Of a DNA stretch of 60,000 nt, positions 30,201 to 45,200 are shown one piece after another. Source of the stretch: Strigamia acuminata (taxonomy: Eukaryota; Arthropoda; Chilopoda; Geophilomorpha; Linotaeniidae). Both the position numbers and the translations under genes were made by a program. Where the stretch lies: assembly GCA_949358305.1 (NCBI GenBank), contig OX442315.1, forward strand, positions 18,690,427-18,750,426, in the 5' to 3' direction. Positions within the stretch are counted from its first letter, which is position 1; each line of letters starts with the position of its first letter. The notes beneath the pieces are model-generated. The model ran no database searches, was not told the DNA's origin, and saw only the letters and a program-made list of their open reading frames with translations.

Positions 30201-33200
30201 AGCTTGTTCCACTATGCATCTCTCATGCGTTGAGGGTCCTCCATTCGATTAACATAGTCCTTATACAAAATTCATGGCACAGTTCACCGAATGGGTGGGA
30301 GGAAGATTTCGCCCTTCGGCCCGTCGGCGCCCATTTCACTTGCCATTACATGGCTGAGCGCGTTCTCGAGCCATGGACCTTGCACGTTGAGGAGGATGTC
30401 GTTCTAAGCAGAAAAGATTTGTTATCAAATGTAAACATATTCAAAAAGGAAGGTTTATTTTTCGCTACATTTCGCCACACAAATTTTATTTAAATTATTC
30501 ATTCTCCACCGTCCGCTCTAGAATGTTCGAAGCTGGAGAAGAAGAAGCAGAAAAAATTAGAAGATGAAATACTAATGGGAGAAAGGAAAACCGAAACCGT
30601 TTGGATCCATTTGAGAATGATTTTTAGTAATGGTGGTAAATTTGAAGTGGAGCAAACATTGATTTTTCCCTCCTGGAGAGAAGCTTCAATAGTGAAAGCG
30701 AGCAGTTTGTCCCATTTAGATAAGAGGATAAGGTGGGTGGGGACCCCATTCGCAACTTTTCATCTCTCGGAGAAAAGTGGGGAGGTCACCTCATCCGTCT
30801 CATGCAAAAACCAACGTCTTCAAAGATGAAAAAGTCGATTCTTTTATTTTCAAAGCTCATTTCACAACTTATTCAGTCCACATGTGTTTACATTTGTCAT
30901 TTCTAAGAGCAACTCATTCGAAATCAGATATTTCTACTCAAACCCAAGTAAACAAGAGATTTGTGAACTCGCAAAAGGTGAGCACACGCATTAATGCATA
31001 CAAATCAGCGCGAGACGAGCGTCAGAGTGAGCTCATTTCAGTTTTTAACTCGACGAGTTCTTTCACTTTCCCCTTTTATGGTTACATGCAGGTCGACACG
31101 TGCCATTATTCAAAACATGCAAGTCGACTAATTGCACGACCTCTCCCAGGGAGTTGCAGGGTCCGTCATAAATTCAAGAGTGGGGAAATTGCTCCAATCC
31201 ATAAAATAAATCCATAAAACTTTGGACGTAAGGGAGTCGTGAGAAAAGAGAGAAATGAGATACACTATATTCGCAAAAGAGAAAAAGAAAGAGAAAGAAA
31301 AGACAGAAGCACACACACACACTCTTCATAAATGTCTCCTCTTTTTTTTCCTATTTGTTGGAAACGCACTTTAATGCCTCATTAATTTCTTCGTCCCTCC
31401 CTCCACTCGCAAATTAGAACAGCTGGCCACCTATTTTTACTATCTTTCTTCAGTTTCTCCATATTGAATTGCAAATGGAAAGTAGGCACGTTTTAATTCA
31501 TGCTGCAAACAAACATCAGCGCAAATAGCATATAATTAGACCAGAAGCCCACTCCCATTTTTTTTTATATATATATATTTTTAGAAATCACACTTCCATT
31601 CTCTAATTCTCCAATAAACTAACTTCAAAGACAAACATACACGCCCACAACTATTCTTTTTAACACTAATTCATCTTCCTCCTCTTTCAATCTCGTGTAG
31701 TCGCCAGTAAGTAGCCTATTCCAATCAAATTGCAAACGAGTTTTTTCTCCCCCTTCAATTACTATGTTTGGCAAAACGACTCACTAATAGGACACACTAA
31801 TAAGCTTCGAGATTGAGCTTTAGACAGAATATTGGTCGTCTTTTCCTCTGATTGCTGCGAGGCAAAAAGATAGAGGGCCACGCTCGTGAATTACACACGT
31901 CAACGGGTTTTTTTATAGATGTAATAAATTGAACCATTTTTTACAATCAAAACTTAAAACAAAAAAAAGAAAAGAGGAAAGGAATCTAGCGTCCATCTAT
32001 TATTTGTATCGTCAGTGTTATTTCCTTGATCAAATTGAAATATATGAGTTTGATAAACGCTATATATGTTAAGGCAAACTTCCTACGTTGAGTTTATACA
32101 TGAAACTGTCAAAGTTGGCATCAATTGCTTCACAAAGCTTTAACTTCCTCACCTAAGTGACACAGCATCAATGTTTCAAACCGAAAATTTTGCTTTTGAT
32201 GTGTCTTATCCAATTTTAGGTTTAAAAATTCAAAAATTAAACTCTGAATTTTGTAGAACATTTTGTAGAACATAAACAGTACAATTTGGGAATTGATTTG
32301 GAAAGGGAATCATTAATGAGTTTTGCAGAATTTACTATACAATTTTCTTCATTTCTAAATTTTTAATGTCCTTTTCATTTCGTTTCGTATGGAATAATTT
32401 TTTCACAAAGCTTAGGGGCAGTGCAGAAAATTTTTCAAATTTCCGGTTGCGCATTATATTATACAGGTGACTCCGAAATCGAGATTTTATTTCAAACATA
32501 CAGAAGTAAATACAAGACGAGACATGCTGGCACACAGCAAATATTAAACATCTTGGAAAATATTAATTCCAAAGTATACGACGTTATTTTTTAAAGCTTT
32601 CGCGAGCGTCACAACTTACACACAAATTCTCATCGCAAGATTATGATGTACGAGTATTATGTATAATTAAACACATTTGCTCAAAAGAAAAATTAATTCA
32701 ATTTCTCACATAAATATAAAGTAAAAAGAAAAAAAATTTATTTGCATATTTTGATTGAAATATGTAAACAAGAAAGAAAAAAAGCGCACGCAGTTGCGAG
32801 GTTGCCGTATAGATTGTGAAAATTCATAAATCTGATTGCCCTCCTACCTTAATGCATAATTAAAAGAATAAGTAGAACACAATAGATTGGCCCCGCCGCC
32901 TCCCTGGAAAAACAAACCGACGAATAATCAGTGGCATCACCCAATAAATAAATGAATAAATAAATTTGGCAAATTGCATAGAGAAGAGAGTCAAGAAAGG
33001 CGTGCGTATATTCTCGTGTTCACGAGGACTTATAAAGCCCTTATCGTCCCAACCGAAGGAATCAAATCGAACAAGAACGAAATCTCATTTCGCTCTCGGG
33101 AGTCGCCAAGCTTTCGGCTTTATTAAATTCATCGTTCGTGCACTCTCGTTTCGTTGCGCTGTCTCCGCGTTTCCCACTTGTATTTTCCTTCCTTTCCTTT

Positions 33201-36200
33201 CTATGCCTTCATCGTGTTTAAGTTATGGGTATTCCTAAAAGGAATAAGTCAACCGGAAATCCGCAATTTGCCTCCAAGAACCCACATTACGAGCGCCATA
33301 TTTTCGCCCTTAATGATTACTCAATAAATGCCATCATAACATAAATTGACCCACGATTAATCCCACTGCCACTTGGGTTTCGTCATAACCGTAATCCTCG
33401 GTGGTGTAAACAATGGCGAGATCCCATTTCGGTGTGATCAATTTCTATTCGCACGCTTTTATTATACAAGGAACAAGATGGCGCGAGCAGTTTTCCTTAG
33501 TCGACGTTTTATGATTTTTAAATGATGTGAGTGCCAATCTCAATGTGCGTTTTGCGTCTCGAGTTGAATTGTCGCGTTGCGCTTTATGAGCAAAAGAAAG
33601 CTTGTGTCGCGTGTTTTATGCATCTTTATAAATGCGCATTCCAATTGCTCACTTTTATACGAAAAAATATCCTTTCTTAACTTAATACAGCCTCGTTCGT
33701 GTCGCTTTTGTGTAAAACGCGGCTAACATCGACTTTGACCGCACGTTCAAGCGCGCCCTTAATTATTTCCCAATGACTCCACACATTTCATTCAAGCTGA
33801 ACTTCCTTACTTGTGTACAAACCGAATTTGAATCTATCAAAAGCCACGTACAGCGTACATATCATTTTTCCCTCAGCTCAATAAGCCAATTCAAATTCAC
33901 TTACTTATTTATTCTTTTTTCTCTTCCTGTTTTTGTAATTCTAGGTTCGGAATTGAATGAATTCATCACTCACTACGAACCCCTTTACTACGATTCAGAA
34001 TTGTTACAAGCACAACACGAGAGGTTTCGCCGGTCGACGGACAAACAAGACGAAATCCATTTGTTATTCACCACTGTTCACAGTCGGTAAGAGACGAGCA
34101 TTTGATTTACAATCCGATCGGTTAAAAATAAAAGAAACATGACATGAATCTTGATCAAAACCCACACACCACACACATAATCCCGCGTATTTATATTCAA
34201 ACAAAGTACTACAATTTTCACTTAAAACTCACATCATGTCATTTTATCTCGACCATTCACATTCACCGTCTCCTCCCTAACTCCGCTCCCACATGTTGTT
34301 TCGCAATTCTACGAAAATTATTATCGACAATTGCATTAGAAAATCGTTAGCAAATTTATGATAAAGGAACACGTCTCTATCATCTCCGTGGTCATTATAC
34401 ATGTCAACTTAATTTGTTCACCCTCGTAAAATTCACGCTTTTCACGTTGAAGAAGGCGGCAACGTCACTCGCTCGCGTGACACCATTTTTTTCCTTTTTC
34501 GTAATCATTTTTTTTTGTTTTAAGGAAAAGGCGTGCCATAGAAACATTGCACACACACACACACACATACACTTTATTTTATTTTTTTCACACCGACCGA
34601 TACAATTATACAGCAAACTTCAATAATTTTTAAAGGCTTCTCCAATTAGATATATCATCTCCAAGCGTGGAAATTAAACAGGCAAAGAGCGTGTATGACA
34701 TGCTCTTCCCAACTAGAAAATCAATTTCAACCATAGAAATCTAATGTTGTCCCGGCTCCAGAAAGAGTTACAATTCTCCAAGAAGACATGGGATTAATAA
34801 TACATGGCAGCTTCTGCTTCAGCGTTCAAAGATGATGTCGTGCCGTCTCTGGTGGGGTTTGCATCCAGGAGAGACAAAAAAAAAACTCCACAATTCATCT
34901 TTTTCTTTTCCATTCCCACAAAAAAAAGAAAGAAAAAAAAAGCGATCAAAATTTCAATTTTTTCCCTCCATATTATTGACTTTGTCAGAAAAATAAAAAC
35001 AAGATGAAGCTGAGCCAGGCTATTGTATGGCGCCAGCATTCCATTCGTCCCAATTTGTCAGGATTAAAGTGGCTTATGAATCGAAAAAAGGCCGAAGGAA
35101 GAAGCTTATTAACCGTAGAGCAGTCAGCTGTCATTCGACGTTATACTTTTTATTGCTTCGTGACAAACTATCCGAGTAGCTAAAGGGTTAATTGCAACCA
35201 TCTACATCAAACCGCGATTTCCGTTTGGACATATATCGTGTGTTAGTTTACTATGTGCGAACGGGTATTAAATGACCTTGTTCCTTGATGATAAGTTATA
35301 TCGCCGTTATGTGTTGCTCCCTTCAACACTTCTTTTGCTGATATTACAAAAAAAAAATCGGCCAAAAAGAAATAAATAATAAAAAAAGAAAATCAAGACG
35401 ATTATTTTCCGAGGCTCGATCGATGAGTATCTCCCATTGCTCCATCCACATTGTGAATTAAATAAGCATGTCCGAGCAATCAAATGATTAGAGTGAAAAA
35501 TGATTCGAATGTTGCAACTGATTCTCGCCTTGTATTCACTCTCAATAAAGAGTATTAAGGATGAGTTAACACCCACGCACAAGGTTCAGCCAATGTCTGC
35601 TAATCCCACGGGATGTTAGAAGACGCCGAGCGAACGCTCTTGGTGTCGGACTGCCATCGATCTTCATCAAGTCGACGACTCGACCGAAAAAGGGCTAAAG
35701 AAGTGAGATAAACTTGAGATAAAAAAAAAAATGGTGACATGGTTGATGAAAAAGTAATTTTTTAAAAAAAAAATGACTTTATAAACGAGCCAATTTGCAA
35801 ACATGTATCAGTTTTCTCATTATGTGAATCTAAGCTCCCTCAGCATTTCATTTTGTAAAAATATAATGAGGTTCTTGAAGAGAGAAGCGATTGATTCTCA
35901 TTACACAAAGGAATCGTCTGCCTGGCCTTGAAATATTTGGCGCACGGCTCGAGGCCGAGAGTAAGTAAGGCATACGGGAGAATCCGTTAATTAATCTCCA
36001 CCTTCGTATCGGCTGCTTTTCTTGGCACGAGCCCCCGGTGATGTTGCTGTTTACACGTTTGGACCCCTCTCTCTCTCTCGCTCACTCGCCCTCTCCTCTA
36101 TCTGCCTTCACCACACATTTTCCTTCCGATTGCGCGTGTATTGTGGTCGGTGACTTGAAAGGGTTGAAAGGCCCCCTTAAGCAATCATGTGAAATCAGCG

Positions 36201-39200
36201 TTTATTTCTAAACCCGAAACAAACCCATTGTAAACTAAAAATGCGGCTAAATTGAGGAAATTGGCGACAGAATCAACAGGCGAAAATGACAAAAGAAAAG
36301 CACGTCACTTAATATGAATACAATCGAAAACAAAGTGGAAATTTTTCTTTGACTAAATCTCAGTGGTCAAGTATGACAGCGAGCACCGGAAAGCACGCAG
36401 GTTTGCGCGCACGAGATAATTCGTTTTCAGCGAGAATTGACAACGTGACAAAACACGCAACAAAATTGAAGGTAAAACTCCGCCAGGCTCGGCTTCCCTG
36501 CATGATTCGGCCCTCATTTCCTCAGATAAGTCGAGAGGGCGTTCCACCGCGACTGAATATTATTGATGGCACCAGTTTGACGTTATCATTTGGTGCATAG
36601 ATGTAGCGTTTTGTTATCGCTGTCACGGAAATGGGCACTCATCATATTGAGCAAAATTTATTTCGATAAGTCTATGTGGTTACAAAATGATTGAATGCGG
36701 CCGGGATATTGTGATTGGTTGCTACAGCGTTTCAAATCGCGACTTCACTTAGCTAATTGCCACCCGTGGCGACAAAACGCCACCATCTTGTCCTGGTGAA
36801 AATCGATAAAGGAAACGTTTTTCTAAACAATTTAAATGCAACGGCGGGTAAACCAAAGTCTGCTTTCCTTTCCTCTCGAGTAAATACCGCCATGGAACTC
36901 GTGTTGAATATTTTACGAGTCACGTGGTTCTGCAACGACTCGCCAAGCTGCTTGTAATCTTCATGAAATTTTTATTTTCAATTTTAATTTATTCCAATAC
37001 CAGACACACACACCAGAAAGAACGCAAAAAATCATAAAGACATGTCACGTGTCACGTTATATCGCAAAATCTAATTAAGATTACACTAATCAGGGATTAA
37101 TTGCACACATTTAACATGAAATGAATGATGTCACAACCGATTTACTTCTTTTATGATAGAAAATGGACGGAATTAAGGATGAGAGAGGGGGGAAAAAGAG
37201 AAATATGATTATCATGTTCCCATTTGGAAAATAGAAAAAATTCCGAGGCTATTTCCACCCGATTTAGGTGGAATTAAACATTGAACGCATCAAAAAAAAT
37301 GTCTGCTCCGTTTAAATTACGAATCTTTTTTGTAAAGTTAATTCTCGCCGTCTAATGAAGGAAAAGTGCAGAAACGTGTTTAGAAGGAGGGAGAAGTGAC
37401 GAAATAAAGGGCGCGTGGTTTCTGTCACTTTTCATTTACAGCTTCAAGGCTAGACACTTTCTTTCAGTTTTACCTCACCTACAAACTCAACACCTGCGTT
37501 TAAACATTTTCCATCGTTTCAGTGGAAGAGAGAAAAAAAAATGTTAATTGAAGCGCAAATTAAAATCTTTTCCCATAACGCAGGAAGCCCGAGGAGAAAT
37601 TACGCGAAAGACGGAAATGAGTCGAGTTCAGCAGTGCGAAGCGGACGTTATTCGTTATATGTGCGGCGCTTAACGTGTGACAAAAGACGGAATCTGTTTA
37701 CGTTGCAATGTCGATAAATAAAATTTCCATCGCACGGAGCCAAAATGTGAAATGGAAAAACGCTCCATACATCAGGCGAGGTGAAACTGCTGGACTCAAA
37801 AATCCTTCGCAAATAGCACGAGTAATGTGGATCGTTGCTTGGCGTGTCGCCGTCGCCGTCGTCGCCGTCGTCATCGTCACTTTCTTTTCTTTCTTTCTTT
37901 CTTTCCTTTCTTTGATTTCATCGCATCTTCTGTCACCAAGCTGCATCTGCTCTTTTATCGCTCTCTGGGGACTGGCGATAAAGATAGACTTTGGGCTTTG
38001 GTGCGACTTGGAAAATTGATAAAAATTGCAACTCACTTAAGTCAGCATTAGAAAATGGAGGCACATTGATAGAGGCAGACCGAAAGCTTTTAGGAACCAC
38101 CTCGCGGGGATGAATGTGTGACGCTCCGAGAGGAGTAATTTTATATTCCCCTACACCCCTCGCGCTACGTCTTCTCCTTTATTGGGGTAGTTAAAATTAG
38201 TTGTCGATAAAGAAACCAGAGACGAGACGACAGCCCATGCAAAATGTCTTCTAAAGTTCATTTTAAAGGCCACTCATATTTCTGCGTTGAAACCGCAAAG
38301 AGGTGCACGAGAAATTCGCAGATTTTAATCTCGCTAACATTTTCGTGTTTTTGATTAAGGCTCTTACGGCGAGGTGCAAAAGGAAAGGAGCAGTCAAGAA
38401 GATTGAGCAAAGGAAGGGAACGGAACGAAGGGAAAGCAAGAGATGTCTGTCAACTTACGCGCGTTCGACTGCATTGATCGGCCGACATAACCTTTCTCTA
38501 TGTAAATTCCGCTTGCTCAAGACGATTGCACGTTCCTCAGTCTATAAACATTTGGCCAACTGCCACCTTCTTCATTAGGCAAATTCTCAATTTGCGCCTC
38601 TCTCCGCATCTCCTTTGCTTTATTGGTCTAAAACAGAAACTCGTTTTTATCACTCTTCATTTTTCCTTTAATTTTTATTCATTACATTTTATTTATTATA
38701 TTTACAGGACATTCAAGGTCCATCTTTTTCGAGATCCATCCATGTTCGCTGATGATGTCGTTTTTGAATCCACTAATGGACCGGTAGCCTTTGATGTTAC
38801 CAGAGTATTTGTTGGCCAACTAGAAGGTTTGAAATAAAAATATTTTGTTTTTGAAATATAATCCATTTTTTAAAAAAAATCTTATTTTCTGACATTAGGT
38901 TCTTTAAATAATGCTTCAAATTACTATACAGTGTAAACAATTTCTAATTGCTGTTTGAAGAACGGCTGAGCCAAAAAATGTAGAAATTAAGGGCTCAAAG
39001 TCTGTACTTTTGCTTACGTGACCATCAAAAATGTATAAATACCGACGCAAAAGAAAAGAAAAAAGTGTTATCTGCAAGCATTTGGGGTCTTGGCCTCGAC
39101 CCCAGCACTAAGCTGGAGACGCACTGCTCCACACTAGTGACAATATGCCGCAGTTAAACTGAAAATGCTCAGTTGACACAAGATTGAGGTCAAAAACTAA

Positions 39201-42200
39201 TTAGTATTTGTAGATTTTAATGCTCAAACAGGTTGTCTTTGCCACACGGTAGCTCAAACAATCCAAACATCAACTCTTTGAACGTTTAGCATTATTAGGA
39301 AACATGCTTTCGTGGAAGTCATTATTTACTACTTACTACTTAAGATGGCGTGCAAATATTTGATCCCCGACTTAGGACACTAGTTTTAATTGTTTTTTTG
39401 TAAAGAGTTATAAAAGAATTCAATTTTCAGACTTCAATTCAGTTAGGAAAAGAGTTTTATTTACCGGTAAACACAAGCTAGCACTGAAAAGTGTACACAT
39501 TTATCTATAACTAATTCAGTGGACACATACAGGCACAACAAATACATTAATTTTAGAAAGAATAAAAGGTGATGGCATTATTTACTAGACTGCAATAAAC
39601 AACTTAGACTTTTGTGTAAAAAAAAGGGATTTAGTGTTTCTATTTGGCATCAAGATACCGAGCGCATGCTAAAAGTAGAGCAAGTTTGGTGTTAAAAATT
39701 TACGATTTTATCATTCATCCAGATAACTAGCAAATCTGCAGTCATCTAAGCCGCTGATTTGACCCCTATGGTTCTGTGAATCACAGGATAGTTGTTTCAC
39801 AGAGTATCTGGCATTCAAAAAGTCAGTTTAAAATTGCAGTTATGAATGGTTTGCTGTTTAAATACTGCGCACGCCCACTGAGAAAAAGCAGACTAAATCA
39901 CCCTCCATGTTTAACGTTTAATGTATTTACTGTATTTATTTATTAGAGAGTTTGCGGGATGCATTTTTCCCTTACACTATTTTAGTGTAAGGGAAAAATG
40001 TTTAGTGTATCGTTTTGAACACTAAATTAAAATATAGCGCAGCCAATCCGGTAGTTTTCCACTATTTACGTCACAGAGCCTTTAAATTTGCATTAGCAAC
40101 GACCTCATTCGCCGCCATTTTAATTTCTTCGCTTCGATCGCACAAAAGGCACGTATTAAGGTTTATATCATTGTTTTCTCTTTCATTTGGTTTTAATTCA
40201 CAATAATAAAGGTGCTTCATTGTTTTGAAGCAGTAAAATACAACAAATGTCTCTAATTTTTTTCAAAAGAGACTGCTACAGTTTCGGTGATCACGTGACA
40301 TAGTGAAATAGTGTAGTGATAAGGGAAAAATGCAGCCCGCAAACTCTCTATTTTATCATTTTTCCCTTACACTATTTTTATACCGTATAGTGTTTAACTG
40401 TAAGGGAAAAATGCATCCCGCAAACTCTCTATTAATACACATCCTTGATAAAGGTTAAAAGGATAAAGGTAGTAGTATTATTTACATTAAAGTTGGTTAT
40501 TTATCACAAAATTGTAGATGCGTCTGTGTAAGTGTCAGCAATGGAAACTGCATTTCAAGGTAGAGCAGGAAAATATGGTTTTTAAAATTTTGATCAGAAA
40601 TTTGACACAAAGTGTGGGGAAGGATCTGGAGATGTACATCGAGAAGTGGTCATTCACTTCGAACTTAAACCGCCGAGTGGGGCGGATTTCAGTACGGGAA
40701 CAGATATATGTGGCAATGTGGTGAACAGGATGTAGAGGTTCCGGACAGTCATCCAATGCAGAGAGATCATGAACCCGTAGCAAGTTGTTTAATGTCAAGA
40801 TGTTAAGTTGGCATGCGCACAACAACACTTAAATAGCATTCAAATCTAAACTATATTATTGTTGTATGATTGTATCCATAAAACACAAGTTTTTCTCTCA
40901 CCAGCTTTTTAGCTAACAGGAAGAAAAATAATCCCTTGATAGCAGTAAAGAAATTAAGAAATGAGCGCTAGTTGTTTAAGAAAGGATGCAACTGACATTG
41001 ACAACTAACATCTTAAGATGTACAATTTACACGCTTGAATTCATCAGTACGAGCAACACATTGCTTATTCAAGCTTTCTGTGGTTACCTGGGCAATAACT
41101 ATTAAATTTGATAAAAGTGCTTCCAAATGTTATTAATAATTCTGTTTTTTCTTCAAGAAGAAATAAATGCATGTACGAAACTTAGATATGAAGAATTAGG
41201 TCATCTAAAACTCCTTATGGGGAAAAGTAATGTTTCATGTCAAACGCAAAACCACTTGGCTGGAGATTTTCCTCTTAAGATACATTGATGTGTCAAATGT
41301 CAACAACTGCATCATCCTGTTTTATGGCTAAAAGATAGCTAAAAAGCATTTAATACCACAAGCACCCTCTAAAATCATATTTGACATAATAATAAAAATT
41401 TAACATAATGGGAGTTAGAATCTGCCAACTCGTAGAAAAACACGTTTCTGTAAAGATACACTGGAGCTTGTCACTTTATCACGAGTATTTACACGTGCAT
41501 GATTTATGTTGACAGATTGCACACAAAGAAATAAAAATGTTTCATAATTCACTGGGTTTTCGCAAGTAATACCTCAAAGGGTATTTACTATTTAGGAAGA
41601 TAATTTCACTAGCCAGCGGATTGGCCGATTTGGTTCATCTCATTGGCCGAGAACTGACGAGTGCGGTTATCTGAATATTGCATTTCTTAGGTTCTAAGAC
41701 GCACTTTTTCCCCCCATTTATCATTTCAAAAAATGGGATGCGTCAAACCATTGATGGTGCTTTAAAATCGAAGAAATACAGTGAGATGACAATATCTGAG
41801 ATACTGCAGCGCCCTCTTGTGAGCTTATTTAGTACTAACCATGCACGTGTGAAAATTAAGGCCACTTGTGTTGTGTGGTAAGTATAAATTAATCATACTG
41901 TATTTGCAAGTTAAAATGCAAGAAACAAAATTAAGTTTGAATAAACAATTAGGCCTGTGCGATTACTCTTTGAAGCGAATGCGAATGCGATACTGCAGTT
42001 TGGCGATTTTTTTGCGGTGTATTGCATTCGCGATATATCGCTTAGAATAAGCGGTGTAATCGCAATATCGCAAGATATCACAAAATATCGCAATATCGCA
42101 AAATATTGCAACGTATCGCAATTTATTGCAGCACACCGAATTGCATGGCAAAAAAAACTAATTTTTAATATTTAAAAAAAAAAATTGAAATTAAAAATGT

Positions 42201-45200
42201 GAAAATAAAATTAAGCAAAGGTATTCGCAAGACGTTCGATAAAACACACATACATCGCAAACGACAGCTACGGACTACTTTAGCCGCGATATTACACCAA
42301 AAAATAATCGCAAATTCACCTAGGTCTAATAAACATTATACAATTTTTCCACTTTCACGTTAATTAAGAGTTTCCAAAAAAAAATCACAAATCCACCAAC
42401 AAAATAAAAATAAAACTATAAAGAAAGAAGTCCAGCAGTAAAGAAAAGTCAAAAGGCGCAGCCATCAGATATCATATTAGAAAAGAAAGCGAGGACTCCC
42501 TAATGCCAATCGGAAACAATAGAACTCTCAATTAGCATCATGAGCATCAACCAGTAGCCCCAAAGCCAAATACAAGAAAGGACAGACAAACTTTCTATCT
42601 TTTTCTTATTTTTCTGGAGCCTTTTAGACCAACCACGGTCAACCAAGATGCTGATATTCATGACAACAGAAAACAAAACATCCGCAAAGCTGTCAATTGC
42701 AATTTTTCAAATAATTCATTCATTTTGTGACCAATTTAAACCGAGTTTATACTAATCATTTAGATATTAAATGTTGCGTTACAATTTTAGATAATATTAA
42801 TTACAGCGCACAGAATAAGACAGAATGAATATATTGCCCACGCGTCCAGGGCTTGACCCAGAGTTCACGGCCTACTTTAAGGGTCAATAGGTGGAACCTC
42901 TAGACTATCTGAAAAAATTGTTATATTCATTCAGTCATGACCACAAAGGCTAAAGCCTGTCCGGGATATAAGGCCGTGCAAAGAGTGTTCCGCAGATGAT
43001 TTTCTTAAGGGCCAAATTTGGAATTTGCAGGGTTGGTTCGAAGGGCTTTTGATGAGTAAGCAATTTTGCTGCCCCCAACAACATCCGCTTAGACTTAAAT
43101 TGATGACGACACCTAGGTCACGTCTAGAAACTGTATACGTGTCACGGTGTATGCATTGACTACTCCTATGCCATGTTTTGCAAAATCTTTTTGTGGCAGT
43201 GTCTTAAACCAGTAGGTTAGAGCCTCTACCTTTTAGGCCACGACACCAATATCTTCGATTGATAAAGGATTGAGACACTGCATAGCATAATCACAATAAT
43301 GTGAGATTGTCTGTATGAATATTTAAAAAAATACTTAAACGACTACCAAAATAGCATGTGTATGACAAAAGGAAGATAATTACTTTACCTCATTTGTACA
43401 GTATGACACTTAATACCATATTTTACCAATTAAGAGTCGCCCTCGAATTGTAGCCGCCCTCGAATAGTAGCCGCGGCTGAGACACCAAGAATACCATATT
43501 TTTGCAAAAGTGCGGTATTGTTTTCGTATTTAACCTCACGAATGATAAACGTACGCTTCGTGCGTGACGTTCAGACTTCGTTTGTTACATTAAACAAATG
43601 TAATAAACAAAAAACCGAAATTGTAATTGCTGACAAAAATGGCCGTTTTGAATAAGAGCCACAGCTCTTAATCGATAAAATACGGTATTTATTAATATTC
43701 TTTACAAAACTAGAAAGGATACATTCGCTACCTACGTAATAGTGATTATCGTGAAGACGTGTCAAAATGTCATTCTGAGTATTTTTGTTTTCCGAGATCT
43801 TGGATTTCTAAATAAAATGAAAGTAGCCACTGGTTACTGTGAACCGTCCAATTAGCACCAGGATCTCATTGGCGCCTGATTTCTACTATGTTAGCTGCTT
43901 GTCTAGTTCCTGCTATTAGCTGCATGTCTCCAATATCCCCCTGGCACTTAGCAATTAGGTGGATACTCTCAGGCAGTTACTTTTAGTTTATTTTTAATGT
44001 GGTATTGTAGCTGCCAGTTGATTTGCAGTTGGTATTTTTTTTTTTTTTATTGATCTGTAGTGTTTTTAATACCACAAAGCAAAAACACAAACACCTAAAA
44101 CACGACTTTTTGAATGTAGCTACTTGTAGTGTTGTTTATTTAATAATTTGTTTGTTAAATTGATACACAGTACATTTTTAAAGTTAATTTGTACTGTTTG
44201 TGAACTTTTATCTAATTGTCAATGTTTTTACTTAATTCCCATTTATTTCAAATGTTTTTTGGTTGAATTACTAATTACTATTGAAATTTTAGTTCATGTT
44301 TTGTTAATATTTTATAAACAGTTTACTGATTATTTAGTTGATTAGCAGCGACTTGGAATTATCTGTTGTTTATTTGGTTTGCAGTATTAAGATAGGCTTT
44401 GCTGCGCTACGCTCGCCAATTAGACAGTAAACATGACAAGTTTTGTGACTATCTCAAATTACTGATAATCGACATACCAGTCATGGTATTACTAATGAGT
44501 TCAGCACATCTTCATTTATTTGCATTTACATGGCTGTTCTCAACGCTGTTGGCACGCAGACATAATAGGTCATTTCTGACCTCCATACAGTGTTCAGAGC
44601 TTGTGCGTGTGATTATTAACCAACTTGTCAGTAAATATCGTTCAAAATTCTGTGTAGAGAAGAATGATGCTTATTAAATGAAGACAATTTTGTTTACCCG
44701 GATCTTAATTTGATCTCATCAAACTGAGAAATTTCTCTAGGCAACCAACTATTAATATTGCTTCAACTGAACATGTTTATAAACAATCATTCACTGCTAG
44801 CATTCTGCGGAACAAATTTATTGCAGACGTTGCATTTGCACTGATAAATGGGATAACCACATAAAACCCAGTTGGAGGTGAGTGCCAAATATTCTGGTCA
44901 CTAAAACAGACTCAGACAAAGATGAGAAACACCTCGGATTCTCAGTCAGTCATCCAACCAAGTACTAACCAAGCCAAATGCTGCTTAACTTGTGTGTTAT
45001 AATGGAAACAGGTGGTCAGCTTTGTGAACCATTTTTATCATAAAAAGATAAGGCATTGAAAGTTTTCTAGGCACAAATAATATGAACCAGAGCCGTATGA
45101 TAAGAGGAAGTTTTGGGGGGGAGAGAGATAGTCTATTTACGAGGTATTGGTGACTTAAAAGAACCGAGGAAAGTAACCTCGCTTTTGAAAAGATTCAGAG

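Noticed and set aside
42838-42852. CCCACGCGTCC resembling a cDNA-cloning adaptor
   Set aside because: Only 11 bases match, the context is continuous genomic DNA, and chance is a sufficient explanation.
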